Shown here: positions 1 to 11,400 of the stretch, piece by piece
How positions within the stretch are numbered: the stretch's first letter is position 1
Layout: the number at the start of each line of letters is the position of its first letter
Assembly: GCA_973895155.1 (NCBI GenBank)
Contig: OZ316894.1
Coordinates: 15,500,001 to 15,564,000, forward strand
Length of the DNA stretch: 64,000 bases
Direction: 5' to 3'
DNA from: Marsupella aquatica
Taxonomy: Eukaryota; Marchantiophyta
The notes under the pieces: generated by a model
Told to the model about the DNA's origin: nothing
The model's database searches: none
What the model saw: only the letters and a program-made list of their open reading frames with translations
Translations under genes and position numbers: made by a program

Positions 1-619
1 GACCTCCTCCAATCCAGATCCTATGCATAGTCAGCATCTATATAGCCCATCAATGATCTAGCATTATCAACATGTGCATCAAACAATAGACCATGATCCA
101 CGGTACCCTTCAAGTACCAAATAATCCACTTCATTGCTTCCCAATGTACCTTCCCTAGATTCAACGTGTACCTGCTCACCTTGCCCATAGCCATGGCAAG
201 ATCAGGTCTAGTCCAAGTCATCAAATACATGAGACTCCCCACTGCCCTGTCATAAGGAACCTTTGACATCAGCCCCTTCTATTCTCATCCGTAGGACAGA
301 AAGCTGATGACAACTTCAAGTGTGGAGCCAACGGGGTACTTACTGGCTTGCTATCCCCATGTTGAACCTTGCAATTACCTTCCTTGCATAAATGTCCTGC
401 GTCAACCATAGTTTACCAACCTCCAAGTCCCAAGTGATCTCCATACCCAAAATTCTCTTAGCTGGCCCTAAGTCCTTCATCTTAAACTCTGCACTAAGCA
501 GTGTCTTGAGCTTAACAATCTCAGACCTATCCTTGGCCGCAATAAGCATGTCATCCACATAAAATACAAAAACAATGAATCCAAAGACAATATTCTTTTC
601 CGGTTTAAGATACACACAG
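1..619 (-). pseudogene. pol: Ty1/copia pol, C-terminal part (RT end and RNase H), broken
   Basis: The minus strand encodes the end of a copia reverse transcriptase and the start of its RNase H. Positions 615-340 contain the catalytic box YVDDML, followed by DLGPAKRILGMEI, the usual copia RT C-terminus. Positions 269-21 contain VGSLMYLMTWTRPDLA and HWEAMKWIIWYLKGT, the usual RT-RNase H connection. The two blocks are in different frames with stops between them. The 5' side stops at the target site of the 16-kb gypsy (620-624), and the missing upstream RT sequence resumes beyond its other end at 16682. The rest of RNase H and the 3' LTR lie outside the window. Confidence 0.9.
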
Positions 620-743
620 GGGTCTGTGAGTATTGGGTAATACCAAAAACCTGAAATTACTGAAAAAATTTAAACTTTTTACAGTGTTTAAGCCTGCTGT
701 TGCTGTTAAAGTACCAAGTGTAAACTACGGGTATACTTTATAA

Positions 744-880
744 TGGGATTACGCATTTACGCGTATAAGCGTTACGGGTTTACGGGTTTACGATGTTACG
801 AGTTTTATGCCGATACGGGATTACGGTTTACGCCTTACGCGTTTAAGGAAAGTTCACGTTACGGCGCTACGGCTAACTTC
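744..880. repeat. TTACG-word cluster in 5' LTR head
   Basis: A run of roughly a dozen (T)TACG words spaced about 6-10 bp apart, for example ATTACGCATTTACGCG. Similar clusters occur at 3671-3735 (LTR tail) and 6227-6325 (before gag), with counterparts in the 3' LTR at 12784-12918 and 15713-15778. It is not a telomere repeat. Function unknown; it could be a protein-binding array or a slipped simple repeat. Confidence 0.7.
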
Positions 881-1033
881 GCAACGGGACTTAGCAACGG
901 AATGGGGACTTCATGCCTTGATAGGAACCAGGCACAGAGTTCAGGCGCTCACTCTCATCTCTTCACCACCCCTATTCACTTGCTCTTTCCCTTCGAAAGT
1001 AACCTTCGCAGCACGCAAATTATCGTTGCAGCT

Positions 1034-3463
1034 ATGGCGAACCTGGGTGCTGAGGAACAATATCAAATTGAAGCTCTAGCAGTCTCAAAAGTAGTGGCAG
1101 CTCGAATACCACGAGCGCCTGATAGTCTTTCTAATTTACAAGACTCTTTACAGCACTTAGGATTGGAACGCTTACTCAAGATTCCCTGGAATGTCAAGCT
1201 CAACTCCTACTTGCAAGATTTTGTAAAGGGGACTATCATCCCGATTGAATTCAGGCGAATGATTCGAGCTCGCCCCAACCTGTGGACTGTTGAGCAAATT
1301 GCTTACGCCTTTGGATGCCCGTCAGAAGGAGAGGCGTTATATTCCAAGAAGCAGGACTTATCTACTCCATACTTCTCAGGAACTTGAAATCTCAAAAATG
1401 GCTGGAACTTGTCCCAGTGTACTTATCCTGAATTGAGAGTGCTCATGGAATTTCTAGTACCCATTCTTCATCCGAAAAAGCCAACCCTTTGTCCTGTGGC
1501 CTTGGCTAACACTATTGTAGCTGCTCACAGTGGAGCTATAAAAGTAAATTAGGCCTTACTTTTGTTTAATGTAATGAAGGATCAAGTAAGGAGTTTGGAA
1601 TCGGGGAGGACCACTTGCTTGCAGAATTATCTCTCTCAGCTCTATTATGCCCATGACTGTTTACATCTTGAGGAAGAGACAGAGAGGGGGTTACTCCTAA
1701 TTGACCTGGGTATTGAAGAAGAAATTCCCATGGAAGACATTGTACATGTCACCCCATTGAATTTGAATGATCAGAACGTTGAGGAGAATGCTGATGTTCC
1801 TATGGAGGATACTTCATTAGAAGTCCCTACACATTCTCCTATGCATAGCAGGGAAATTGTTTGCCAATCAATAAGTAATGAGAATACCCCTAGCCGGACT
1901 ATGGATGCAGATCCACTAGAAGTTGAAGAAGTAAGGAGCATTCATCAACAAGACGATGTTGCTACACCAACTGATGCTACTCCTCATGTGACCACCGGGT
2001 CCACTCCTTCGAAGGCAGAGTCGAATCAACAGCTTATTGATAAGTTGACATCTCTCCTCAGTTGCAGTGATGATGGACTATATGATGCTGTTAATAATTT
2101 GAGAATGGAGGCTGTTAGTTTGAGATCACCATTTCATGATCAGCTAAGTCCTGTCAGAATGACCTCTTCCCCAAGAGAACCAGCACCAATGGAGTTTGTG
2201 ATCTGTACTCCTATCACTGTACAACCCCCTCCCCTAGAAACAAGTGAACCTGTTCCAGTATCAGATAGTACCAGTTATGTGGCCATTGTGGATGACTTGC
2301 TAGAAATACTTCAGTGTGAACCTCGACAGATAGCATCTGTGGTCAGCAACTTGATCCAACAATGTCCAACTGCTAGTCCCACTCCTAGCCCAGGTTCGCA
2401 ACATTACAGCCCTGATTCCAACTATGAACCCACTGAAGGACCCACCTACAATCGGTCACAATATGAGCATCCTTATGTCAGAGAGGAAATGCCTAAAGAC
2501 TCTGATCCACCCTCAGATGGTGAAACTTATAGATGTTATGATAATTCTCTTGAGTCATCCCCAAGGCAGGGATTTGAAGATGTTGATACTGCCTTAAGAT
2601 CCAATCCAAACTTAGTAGCAGTTGTCACCTCATCTACTTAGACAGCTCGGAATGCCACCATCGAGAGTAGATACCCGAGACATCCAGAGTCCCAAGTGCA
2701 CAGGTATGTGGAGACCTGTAAGATAATGCAGGCCAACAGACCACCGGTTGGAGAGTTTTGGAGATACTACTATCTCAAAAAGACAGAGGCCAGTTATATC
2801 TTCGACCTCAGGTGTTTTGGAACTTCCAAAGTAGAGATGGCACAATTCGATGAGTTCTGGACTGACTCTCTCTACTTCTGACCTATTCTTGCTGTGATGC
2901 TACTTCAAGGACATGTGGAGGTGGAGGATCCAGATTTAGTTCTGGCATATTTTGGAAATTTGGCAGCTTATGCCCTAGATTTTGTGATTTCTTTTCTCAT
3001 GCAGAGTAAGAAATCTACTTCTCCCCAGAACGCTTACCTTCCTCGAGAACCCAAGGTTACCCTTGTTTCAACTAGCTCATTTGCTGAGAAACAGAGGATC
3101 TGGAACAATGTCACCTCTCAAACTCTGGCCAACTTCAACCGGTATTTCAGAGATGTCAAATGGAGGCTTCACCCTTTCTATTCCAGGATGCTGAACTCTG
3201 ATGAATTCCTATACCATTATCCCCAAGTATATGCTGCTACTTGCAATAATTATGACGTGATTGGGATATATAGAGAAGCTCTTCGAATAGACATATGTTA
3301 TCTAAGGAAGAGAATGCCCCTGATGTATCCTGAGAGACAACTAAGATGCCTACCTTATTCCCGAGGATCCCCACACCAGGCTGAGCTAATGGAAGTTACC
3401 CAGAATCAAACTGTCACGGCAGTGGAGCTACTCGAACCAAAAGACATTCGACAACAAGCTTGA
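1034..3463 (+). pseudogene. LTR-embedded long reading frame (5' LTR copy), unknown product
   Basis: One forward frame stays coding-like from the ATG at 1034 (G at -3 and +4) to the TGA at 3461, about 810 codons, with four internal stops: TGA 1385, TAG 1550, TAG 2639, TGA 2879. The 3' LTR copy has sense codons at 1385 (CAA), 1550 (TGG) and 2879 (CGA); only the TAG at 2639 is shared. The first ~200 codons form an alpha/beta-like domain with the pattern WTVEQIAYAFGCPSEGE and later LQNYLSQLYYAHDC. Codons ~210-535 are acidic and rich in Ser/Pro/Thr. The last ~270 codons (2642-3463) form a second globular-looking region with FWRYYYLKK and FNRYFRDVKWRLHPFY. I do not recognise the family. The first part resembles the product of element D (27400-28716), which suggests a domain shared among LTR-borne genes. 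Confidence 0.7.
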
Positions 3464-3670
3464 GGAGTAATCTAAGTGTTTTTAGTTAGTTTTAAGAGTA
3501 GTGCATCTTTCCCTATTTTTCAAAATGTGTTATAGAGCTTTAAAAGCTATGAAACTTCTTTAGTATATAGTCTATACATAGAGAAACTCACTGGAAAATT
3601 TTCAGAATTTTCCGAGCCAGGAGTAGAAAGTTAAAAATAGTTGAATTCGGTAAGTCTTAAGTCTACCGCA

Positions 3671-3735
3671 TTCACCGGATTACGCCTTTACGTTTTTATG
3701 CTTTTACAAGTTTACGTCTTTACGCTTTTACGGGT
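3671..3735. repeat. TTACG-word cluster in 5' LTR tail
   Basis: Words such as GATTACGCCTTTACG and TTTACGTCTTTACGC repeat every 8-10 bp. The 3' LTR version (15713-15778) has one extra unit of about 9 bp, so the array changes length by slippage. Confidence 0.65.
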
Positions 3736-4643
3736 TCTTACTTAGCCATTTCCCGGCTTTTCACTTACTGAATCGCTATTTTGACTTTTTGAGGAGTATG
3801 AAGAGGCATGTCTCTTCGACCCTATGACCTCTTACTCTGTAGATTTTACTATAAGAAAAAGTTTAAGGAAAGTATAGCAATTTTTGCCTCTTCTTGGTGT
3901 TCAGCCAGTTGATCATGAATGTTAAGAGTTCAAGATCAAGTTTGACACCAAGAGAAGACTTCCCTCCTTCTTGTGGTTTATACTTTTGAATAAATCATAG
4001 GAAGTAAAATTCCTTTTGTGCAAATCTTTTGAGTTGTGATGACAGACTCCTTATTGGTGACTCATTACAATCTCCTGAGTTCTTAAAGTTAACTCATTGA
4101 GTTTATGTCTTAAAAAATTTGATGGATTTTCTTTCATGATACTTAGTACCATCTAAATGTTAAAGTAGTCACTCTTTTAGATTTTGTCTGAGTACCACTT
4201 AGAAAGAAAAGACAAGACGTGTTGACGGCACTTTAAAGGAGTACTCTAGTAAGCATTTTAGACCTGAAAAGCAATATGGATTTGAATCCTTAAGTCTTTT
4301 CATTTTGACTTATGTCTAAGGAGCAACCTTGGTGAATTCCAGACTCCCTTAGCATACTTTAAGATATTTTCCCTTGTGTTTTGTTAATCATTTCCTTTTC
4401 ATTAATTTATGTTTACATGATGCTGAGATATCATTGAAAACTTCTCACCGCTGTGGAGCGATCTTCAAAATACCTTATTAAAGTAATCAAACTTGATTAC
4501 TATGTGTAGAAAACATTTTTAGTTCTTTATTATTGTTTAAATCTATCAAACCAACCCCATCTTGTTCTTTACGGGAATGAATACCGAGTTTGGAGACCTT
4601 TAAGTATGTTTTTGGTTCTTCATAGCAAACTACATGAGATTTT

Positions 4644-4661
4644 TGGCGCCGCTGCCGGGGA
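4644..4661 (+). other. Primer-binding site, tRNA-Asp type
   Basis: TGGCGCCGCTGCCGGGGA lies 9 bases after the LTR end. It differs at one base from the complement of the plant tRNA-Asp 3' end (from memory of the tRNA). This PBS class is typical of Athila, Tat and Ogre elements and marks the minus-strand DNA start. Confidence 0.85.
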
Positions 4662-4756
4662 ACAAATCAAGGAAGGTTTGAAGTACAGGCAGTAAATGCC
4701 AAAATAAGTTTTTAATTCAGTAAGAATGATGGAATAAAATAAGGGTGATTCCCACC

Positions 4757-6145
4757 ATGGAACCTATTGGAGAATGGGCAATTCCAAGGCTGGAAATTTG
4801 ACCTTATACAGTGGGAAATGCACCAGAGGCATTTAGGGAAAGGATTGGAGGAGAGAATCCTGCCACAATTTTGGAAAGAAAGAGGAAAGCTAAGGCCAAG
4901 AGGGAAAGATTAAGTGGTGCTTAGTAGGGGAATATCCTTTCCAAGCAAGAGATGGTGAGGAAAAGTAGACCTCAGAAAAGAGAAAGAGCCTTAATTAGGT
5001 CTAGGGATAATCAAACACACACGATTATCAGTGCCACTGCACGAGATAGAACAACTATTTTGAGAAGGCAAGCGTCCAACCAAGGAGGAGGAAGTTACTT
5101 TTGGGGGGCGAATTGATGAAGGTTGACTCATGGGACACCAATATTTTGTATGATTGTGTGTTTATTTTCAGAAGAGCCATAGATGGAAGACTGGAATTGA
5201 TTGAAGCCACTCAAGATGATGAATTTGATGCCAATTTTATTCCCCCATTACTAAAGGAACATCACATTAAGGAGGAAATATTGGAGAAGAAACTTGAGTA
5301 TCAATTAAGGAAAGCGTTGGATAAATTAAAAGGGAATCCATTGTGGAGAAACCAACTCGATTATGTTTTAATAGAGTTTTATCAGGATAATCCCAATTTA
5401 ATACTCCGGGAGGAAAGACCGATTATGACCTCCAATAGAAGGGAGCTGGTTGACACATGTAAGTGGCATGCCAAAAGTGGATGGGCTTTGTTAAAATGGA
5501 GGGATTCAAGTACAGAAAGAGCATCCTTTAAATGGACCTCCACCCTCCCTCAATGTTCTAAATTGACAGATGTAATAGTCTTTAAGAGAGTTTGGATTGA
5601 TGATGAGGAATATAAGTTGCAGCCCATTAAGGAAGAACATGATTTAGAATTTGTAATAAGCAAGAATGGTCAAATTAGTAACTGGGTTACTGAAGAAGAA
5701 GAACTGAAAATCAAGGAGGTGTTGGGAAAAATTACACATTGTTGAACACCCTTGGGTGGATGCCATGGACACTCTAGAAAATTTGTTGAATAACTACCGG
5801 ACCTCAGCATAAAAGAGGACAACATAGAGGGGATTTCCCCAAATTAAAACCTTGATTCTAACTTTGAATAAGCAATTTGGTAAAATAATTGAAATGCCTC
5901 TGATCAGGTCTTTAGGCACTTTGAGAGTAAGGAATTTGCATAATTGGTATGTTCAAACATGGGTACTATCCCTAAGAGGAAGGAGGGGTGTTCATTGGTT
6001 AAGTATTACCTGGTGGGAAGGAGGAGTTTTGCATCTGGTTATTTTAAAGTTAAATGGTAGAGTTACTGGAGAGGAGTATATCCTTATCTCCATACAAGAA
6101 TTAGCTAGAAAAATATTGCAAAATCAAAATAGAAGACTCAGATAA
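4757..6145 (+). pseudogene. Leader reading frame between PBS and gag of gypsy-1
   Basis: An ATG in strong context (CCACCATGG, 4757) opens a frame with one early TGA (4799), two adjacent TAGs (4922) and a basic stretch KRKAKAKRERL. After a G-run near 5101-5107 the coding frame shifts, and a clean 210-codon block runs to 5745, containing FIFRRAIDGRLELI, NPLWRNQLDYVLIEFY and GWALLKWRD. Coding-like sequence resumes in the original frame from 5741 to 6145 with two stops. Taken together this looks like one decayed gene of about 460 codons. Ogre elements carry an extra reading frame at this place, so position suggests a counterpart. I see no recognisable domain and propose no function. Confidence 0.6.
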
Positions 6146-6226
6146 GGAAGGACGAGCCAAAGTTGGTTGTAAACCAATCAGGGGAGAGACACCTTCCAAG
6201 GGGCACCACCGTAATATGAGGAGACG

Positions 6227-6325
6227 CCTTACAGGTAAAACGTTACGAGGGTACAACTCTACGGTTTTACGGGGCTACGCCTTTACGTCTCTACGACTTT
6301 ACGTTTTTACGAGTTTACGGGTTGA
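6227..6325. repeat. TTACG-word cluster upstream of gag
   Basis: Third cluster of the same words (ACGGTTTTACGGGGCTACG, TTTACGTCTCTACG and similar) at 8-10-bp spacing, about 220 bp before the gag ATG. Its presence outside the LTR argues that it is a property of the element, not a chance simple repeat. Confidence 0.65.
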
Positions 6326-6544
6326 CATTTTCGAGGTTGAGGAGTTACGAGTCAAGGTTGCGTCTCTTCGACTCGCGACTGAGTCTTCTGACTGTTTGGA
6401 CATACCGCCCATAAGACCCCAGCGGAAAAGGCACGATACCAAGGGACGCGATTCTTCCTGCTAGGGGAGACGGTTCAAGAAAGACTAAGGGTCAACCCGA
6501 CGCCATAGCCTACCACCAAGGAAGATCAACCCTTAGAATGTGGG

Positions 6545-8677
6545 ATGTCGGATAAAGGGAAGCGAAGTTGGAGATTAAGACAAGAAGAAAAAGCAGGATC
6601 AGAAGCCCCACCAGATCCCCTTAATCCTAGGAAACTATTGCCCGAATTCCAATCCCCAGATTACCCAACACCGGGACATGTAGCGGAAAGAGTCACCCTG
6701 ATCCAGCAAAGTGAAACAGAGGGAACAGTACAGAATCCAACAACAAGTCGACCTGTAATTTATAAATTACGCTCCAGAGATGTGCAGTACATTTCACCCA
6801 AGCCTAATAAGAAAGGAGTTGACATTGTCAAACCGTTAAGAAGAACGCAAAGCTTGGATGAATATGAGGGTACACCTGCGTTGCAGATAATAGGAACAGA
6901 AAAGATTACCAATACAAGGCATGAAAGTATAATTGGAGGAGGAATTCAGCAAATTGAATCTTTAAAATTTAATTCTGACTCACCTTCACTTCAGAGAACG
7001 CCCATTGGAGAATCTGCAAAATTAGCAGAGATACCTCCCTCGCTTGGTTATGGAAGTGCTAGCAGCAGCCTTAGCACAATAAGCACTCCCAATTCCTTAA
7101 ATTCAACTTCACCATTGACATCTCGAGGATCAGTCACCAGTACTAGTTCACAATCTTTGGGGACCACTCCTCCAATCAATTTAATCCTGGTTCCTATAAG
7201 GAGAACTCAAATGGCTCGAAACAATATTCGCTATGATACCTTTAAAGGAACATCCAAGGAGGATGCTGAAACCTTCCTAAAAGAATTTGAAGCTGCAGCC
7301 ACCTCAAATGGGCAAACCCAAGACGTTGAGAAAGCCACAATTTTTGGAGGATTATTAAAGAAGAACGCCCAAAAATGGTATGATCGATTCCCAGACAAAA
7401 ATGATTGGGGAAAAATGAAGACCAGTTTTCTGGACAAGTATAAGGAGGATGGTGTTGAGGCGAGAGCCTTTGCCAGAATTTCTCAACTCACCATGAAGAA
7501 ACATGGATCGGTCAGGAAGTATGTAGATAAATTATTGGACCTGGTGGATAAATATAACCCAAATACAGCTAAATCTACCATGAGAGATTGGTTTATCAAC
7601 GGTCTTCCCTCCCAAATAGCACGATATGTAAGAAGGGAAGGTGGTACAACTTTCAAAGAGGCATAGGAAGCCGCACAAAAATATGTGGACTCTGAAGTCT
7701 CTGAGAAGAAACGAGTTAAAAAGGACTTGAAAAATGGCAAAAAGAAAAAGAAAAAGAAAAAGAAAAAGACAAAGTCTTCATCAAGCTCAGAGTCTGATGA
7801 TAGTGACACCACCAGTACTGAGGGAACAAGTTCCAACTCAAGCTCTACCAGTAGTACAAGCTGCAGCTCAAGTTCTGATGATGCAGATACCAAGACAAAA
7901 AGGATGCAGAAAAGCACAGTACCTCAAAAAGCCAAGACCTTGGATAAAATGATGGATTCCTTAACTAGTAAGTTGACCAAACTCTCTGTGAATGCTGCCA
8001 TATTTAAACCAACCATGAAATTTCCACCCACCATCCGAAACAATGTTTGGTGCACACGCTGTAATAACCAAGGACACTATCACCATGAGTGCCCCACATT
8101 GCAACGAGCTGTCAATTATGGAGAAGAGGAAGAGTTGTTAGATTATGGAGAAATCTATGCGGTCCAAGCACCATTTGCAGGACAATACTTTCCCCCTGCT
8201 GCAGGACCTTCCTCGTATAATCGACCAATGCCAAGACCACCGATGGGACCTCCTGGAGGATACCCACCTAGGGGGGCACCAAGAGTACAAGGGACTTGTT
8301 ATAATTGTGGTCAACCAGGGCATTATTCACCGGAGTGTCCGTACCCAAAGAGAGAAGTAGGATACACTCCAATTTGTGGCAACTGTGGAAAAGAAGGACA
8401 CCTTCCCCTGGAGTGTCCAAACCCATCAAAACCAAAGATGATAGTGAGATTTGCTAAGGATCTTGTGAAGGAAGCACCCAGGCCTGAGGAGGTAAGAATG
8501 ATCTACAGTCAGGAAAACATGGAACAATGTAGTCATGTGGCCATAGAAACAGAAAGAGAAGAAAAGGTGCACAACATTTATGCACAGAATCTATCAGGCA
8601 CCATTCCAGATGTTGAAGTGGAACACTTACTACAAGATCATGTTGCGGGGATGCCCAACCAACGAGTCCAAGAATGA
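6545..8677 (+). pseudogene. gag: gag of gypsy-1 with one internal TAG
   Basis: Encodes the capsid/nucleocapsid polyprotein, about 710 codons in one frame, broken by TAG at 7664 (a CAG-to-TAG change would explain it). A Ser/Thr/Pro-rich N-terminus precedes the retrotransposon capsid domain (about residues 220-375: TFLKEFEAAATSNGQ, KNAQKWYDRFPDKNDW, SQIARYVRR). A run of lysines (7738-7770) and a serine-rich acidic tract follow. Three CCHC zinc knuckles bind RNA: CTRCNNQGHYHHEC, CYNCGQPGHYSPEC, CGNCGKEGHLPLEC. The frame ends at TGA 8675 and the same frame continues directly into the protease, so this stop is either a readthrough point or decay. Confidence 0.92.
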
Positions 8678-9721
8678 GACCGTGTTCTGGAAACTTACGC
8701 AACTACCAGATCCAAGTCTCATCACGAAAAGAAACATATTGAGGACGGGTCTAAGCAGAAGAAATCATCCAAAAAGAAGAGCAAGACAAGGATACCAGCA
8801 GAGGAAGGAATCCCAAAAGAAGATGACCTAGCGTATGACAGGTATGACCCCAAGTACTTCCAGCCAGATATATCTGAAGAGATTAAAACTCAAATACATG
8901 AGTTAACTGAGGATACACCCCTGCTAGTGGAACGGAAGGAAATGCCTGCAGAGATAAAGAGGCCCGAGTCCAAGCTGTCCATGGTACCAACACTCAGGCC
9001 GAAAGGGTATGATATCGTGGACGTCGTTAAAAACCAACCTGCCAACATTACAATTGGGGAACTATTAGAAGACAATCCCACTTATAAAAAGCAGTTAAGG
9101 ACCTTGCTGACAGGAAGGAGGAAAAGAACGAAACTACCTTCTGTCGAGGCCTTGAGACTAGAATGGGAGGATAAGGGACCTCCAGAAATTGAAGTCCAGA
9201 TCATGGGGTGTGTAATACCCGAAGTACCAGTGGACGGTGGGTCAAGTGTAAACATCATGACCGAGGAAACAACATTCAACATTGGAATCCATAAATTCGA
9301 GAAGACCTTGCAAGTACTACGAATGGCAGATCAATCCAGAGTAGTACCCGTGGGAAAACTTATTGGTCTCGATCCAGTTATTGGAGGACTGACCTTCTCT
9401 TTAGATTTTGTAGTTCTTCGACCTGAAGTTCCCTCCTCCTATCCTCTGCTCTTAGGTAGACCTTGGTTATTTAAGGCCAAAGTCAAGGTTGATTGGCACC
9501 AACGACGGATGTCCTTTGGGAAACCAAGAGTCACTATCAGCTGGGTAGATGAACCTTATTTAGGCGAAACCCAATCAGATGATGGGTACACCTCTGATTT
9601 TTTGGATTCTACCCTCCTTATCAAAGCCCCCAAGTTTGAACCCCTGGAAGTCGGATATCTGGATATCCTAGAGGTAGAGGGTGACACACCAAGTGAAGGG
9701 ACCCTCACACCTGTCTCCTGA
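8678..9721 (+). pseudogene. pol: Aspartic protease region of gypsy-1
   Basis: Open in the same frame as gag from just after TGA 8675 to TGA 9719. A lysine-rich linker (KKSSKKKSK) precedes the retropepsin-like domain. The catalytic motif is VDGGSSVNIM at about 9230-9259, an Asp-Gly-Gly variant of D-T/S-G, and the C-terminal part has YPLLLGRPWLF, the conserved L-G-R of plant retrotransposon proteases. It would mature the Gag-Pol polyprotein inside the virus-like particle. There is no internal stop, so this is the best preserved pol segment. RT follows in the same frame. Confidence 0.88.
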
Positions 9722-11400
9722 CATGAGGAGAGGGCAGAGGAAGAAACCAGGATGGGAAACTCGGACATAAACAAGACGCTCTTCTGGGATGACATTTCAC
9801 CAAATGAAACCGATGGAATTGTCGACCTTCGAAAATGCCAGAAGATTGAGATAGAACCAGGAAAATTTTTAAATATCAGTAATCATATTGAAGGGGAGTT
9901 GAGAGAGAAATCTATTGATTTGCTGACTCAGTATAAGGATGTGTTTGCCTGGAGCCATAAGGATTTAAAAGGAATACCACCTCACCTAGGAGAGCACGAA
10001 ATTGATTTAATGGAAGGAGCAGTGCCAGTAAGGCAAAGACAGTATCGTTTAAACCCAAAATATTCCATGCTTGTCAAAGAGGAACTTGATAAGTTAACCA
10101 ATGCTGGTTTTATTTACCCAGTACTTAGCAGTGAGTGGGTTTCACCCATTGTAATTGTTCCAAAGGAACCCGGACCAAATGGGAAGCCAAAAATCCGAGT
10201 ATGTCAAGATTTCAGGAAGCTGAATGCAGCTACTAGGAAGGACCATTATCCCTTGCCATTCATAGACCTTGTGTTGGATATGGTTGCTCTCCATGAACTT
10301 TATAGTTTCCTAGATGGGTACTCTGGCTATAACCAAGTATCAATTCGAGAGGAGGACAGAGATAAAACTACTTTTACCACCGACTAGGGAACTTATGCTT
10401 TCCGTGTTATGCCCTTCGGACTCTGTAATGCACCTGGGACTTTCCAAAGGATTATGATGATCATTTTCCAGGATTTTCTCAGAAAATTTCTGGAAATCTT
10501 TATAGATGATTTTTGCGTTTATGGATCAGCCAACCAACACCTGGATCATTTACGACAAACATTCTAGTGCTGCAGAGAGTCGCAGTTCTATCTACATCCT
10601 GAGAAATGTTTCATTGGCATGAAGGAAGGTATTCTACTAGGACATGTTATCTCACAAAGAGGAATTGAGGTGGATGTGGAGAAAGTTCGGGTTATTTTGG
10701 CATTACACCCCCCTGGGAATTTGAAGGAGTTGCGAGGCTTCCTGGGCTATGTGGGGTATTACAGACAATTTATACGGAAGTATGCTGACCTTGGCATGCC
10801 CTTGACTCAGTTTCTCAAAAAGGAAGCGGAATATGTGTGGACTGACGACAGGCAAAAAGCTTTTGAAGTTTTAAAAACCAAACTAACTGTTGCACCCATT
10901 CTACAACCGCCGGATTGGCAGAAACCTTTTCATGTTTATATTGATGCCTCAGCTTTTTGTGTTGGAGCTGCCTTGAGTCAATTAGATGATGACAAGAAAG
11001 ATCACCCAATATATTACGCCAGCAGGCAAATGAATAGTGCTGGAAAAAATTATACGCTCACAGAGAGGGAGGCCTTAGCGGTCATTTTCTCTTGTAAAAA
11101 GTTCAGACACTATCTTTTGGGTTATAAAACCATTTTCCATACGGATCATTCTTCCCTAAAATACCTGGTGAATCAGGCAGATTTAAGTGGGCGCATCGCT
11201 AGGTGGGTACTTCTTTTACAAGAATATGATTATGAGGTACAGGTTCGAGCCGGGAAACACCATGAGAATGCAGACTTCTTATCACGACTTCCTGGAGATC
11301 CTAGTGTTGAACCTTTGTCTGATCAATTTCCGGACGAGCAGCTATGGCATTTGGAAGGAGAAGAATCAAGGTACTTTGACATTGTTCAGATGCTTACTCA
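9722..11400 (+). pseudogene. pol: Reverse transcriptase and RNase H of gypsy-1, two stops
   Basis: Same frame as protease. The RT fingers/palm include LNPKYSMLVKEELDKLTNAG, SPIVIVPKE, VCQDFRKLNAAT and GYSGYNQV. The catalytic box FIDDFCVYG lies near 10498-10524, and HPEKCFIGMKEGILLGH follows. The connection and RNase H show LRGFLGYVGYYRQFI, VYIDASAFCVGAALSQ, YTLTEREALAVIF, FHTDHSSLKYL and ENADFLSRLPG. Stops are TAG 10385 (in the strongly conserved TTFTTDWGTY context, so TGG-to-TAG) and TAG 10565. These break the polyprotein. A single RNase H is followed directly by integrase; I see no second (archaeal-type) RNase H, unlike typical Ogre/Retand elements. Confidence 0.92.

Larger units (their letters stand above)
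625..4634 (+). repeat. 5' LTR of gypsy-1 (4,010 bp)
   Basis: Begins TGTGAGTATTGGG and ends AACTACA just before the PBS. It matches 12665-16676 throughout. In the first ~145 bases I count five differences, four of them transitions. It holds a long decayed reading frame (1034-3463), two clusters of TTACG-type words (744-880 and 3671-3735), and an AT-rich tail with a possible TATA-like stretch near 3570. A 4-kb LTR is unusually long for a plant retrotransposon. Identification rests on the paired copy, TG/CA ends, PBS and target duplication. Confidence 0.95.

Noticed and set aside
744-880. TTTACGGG-like words as telomeric repeat
   Set aside because: The word is TTTACG with irregular spacing, not the plant TTTAGGG repeat, and it is present in both LTRs of a retrotransposon.
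1034-3463. Envelope-like gene
   Set aside because: Located inside the LTR rather than after pol, with no signal peptide or transmembrane segments that I can see.
7483-7917. Minus-strand frame of 144 codons opposite gag
   Set aside because: Mirror of the Lys/Ser-rich low-complexity part of gag; no domain.
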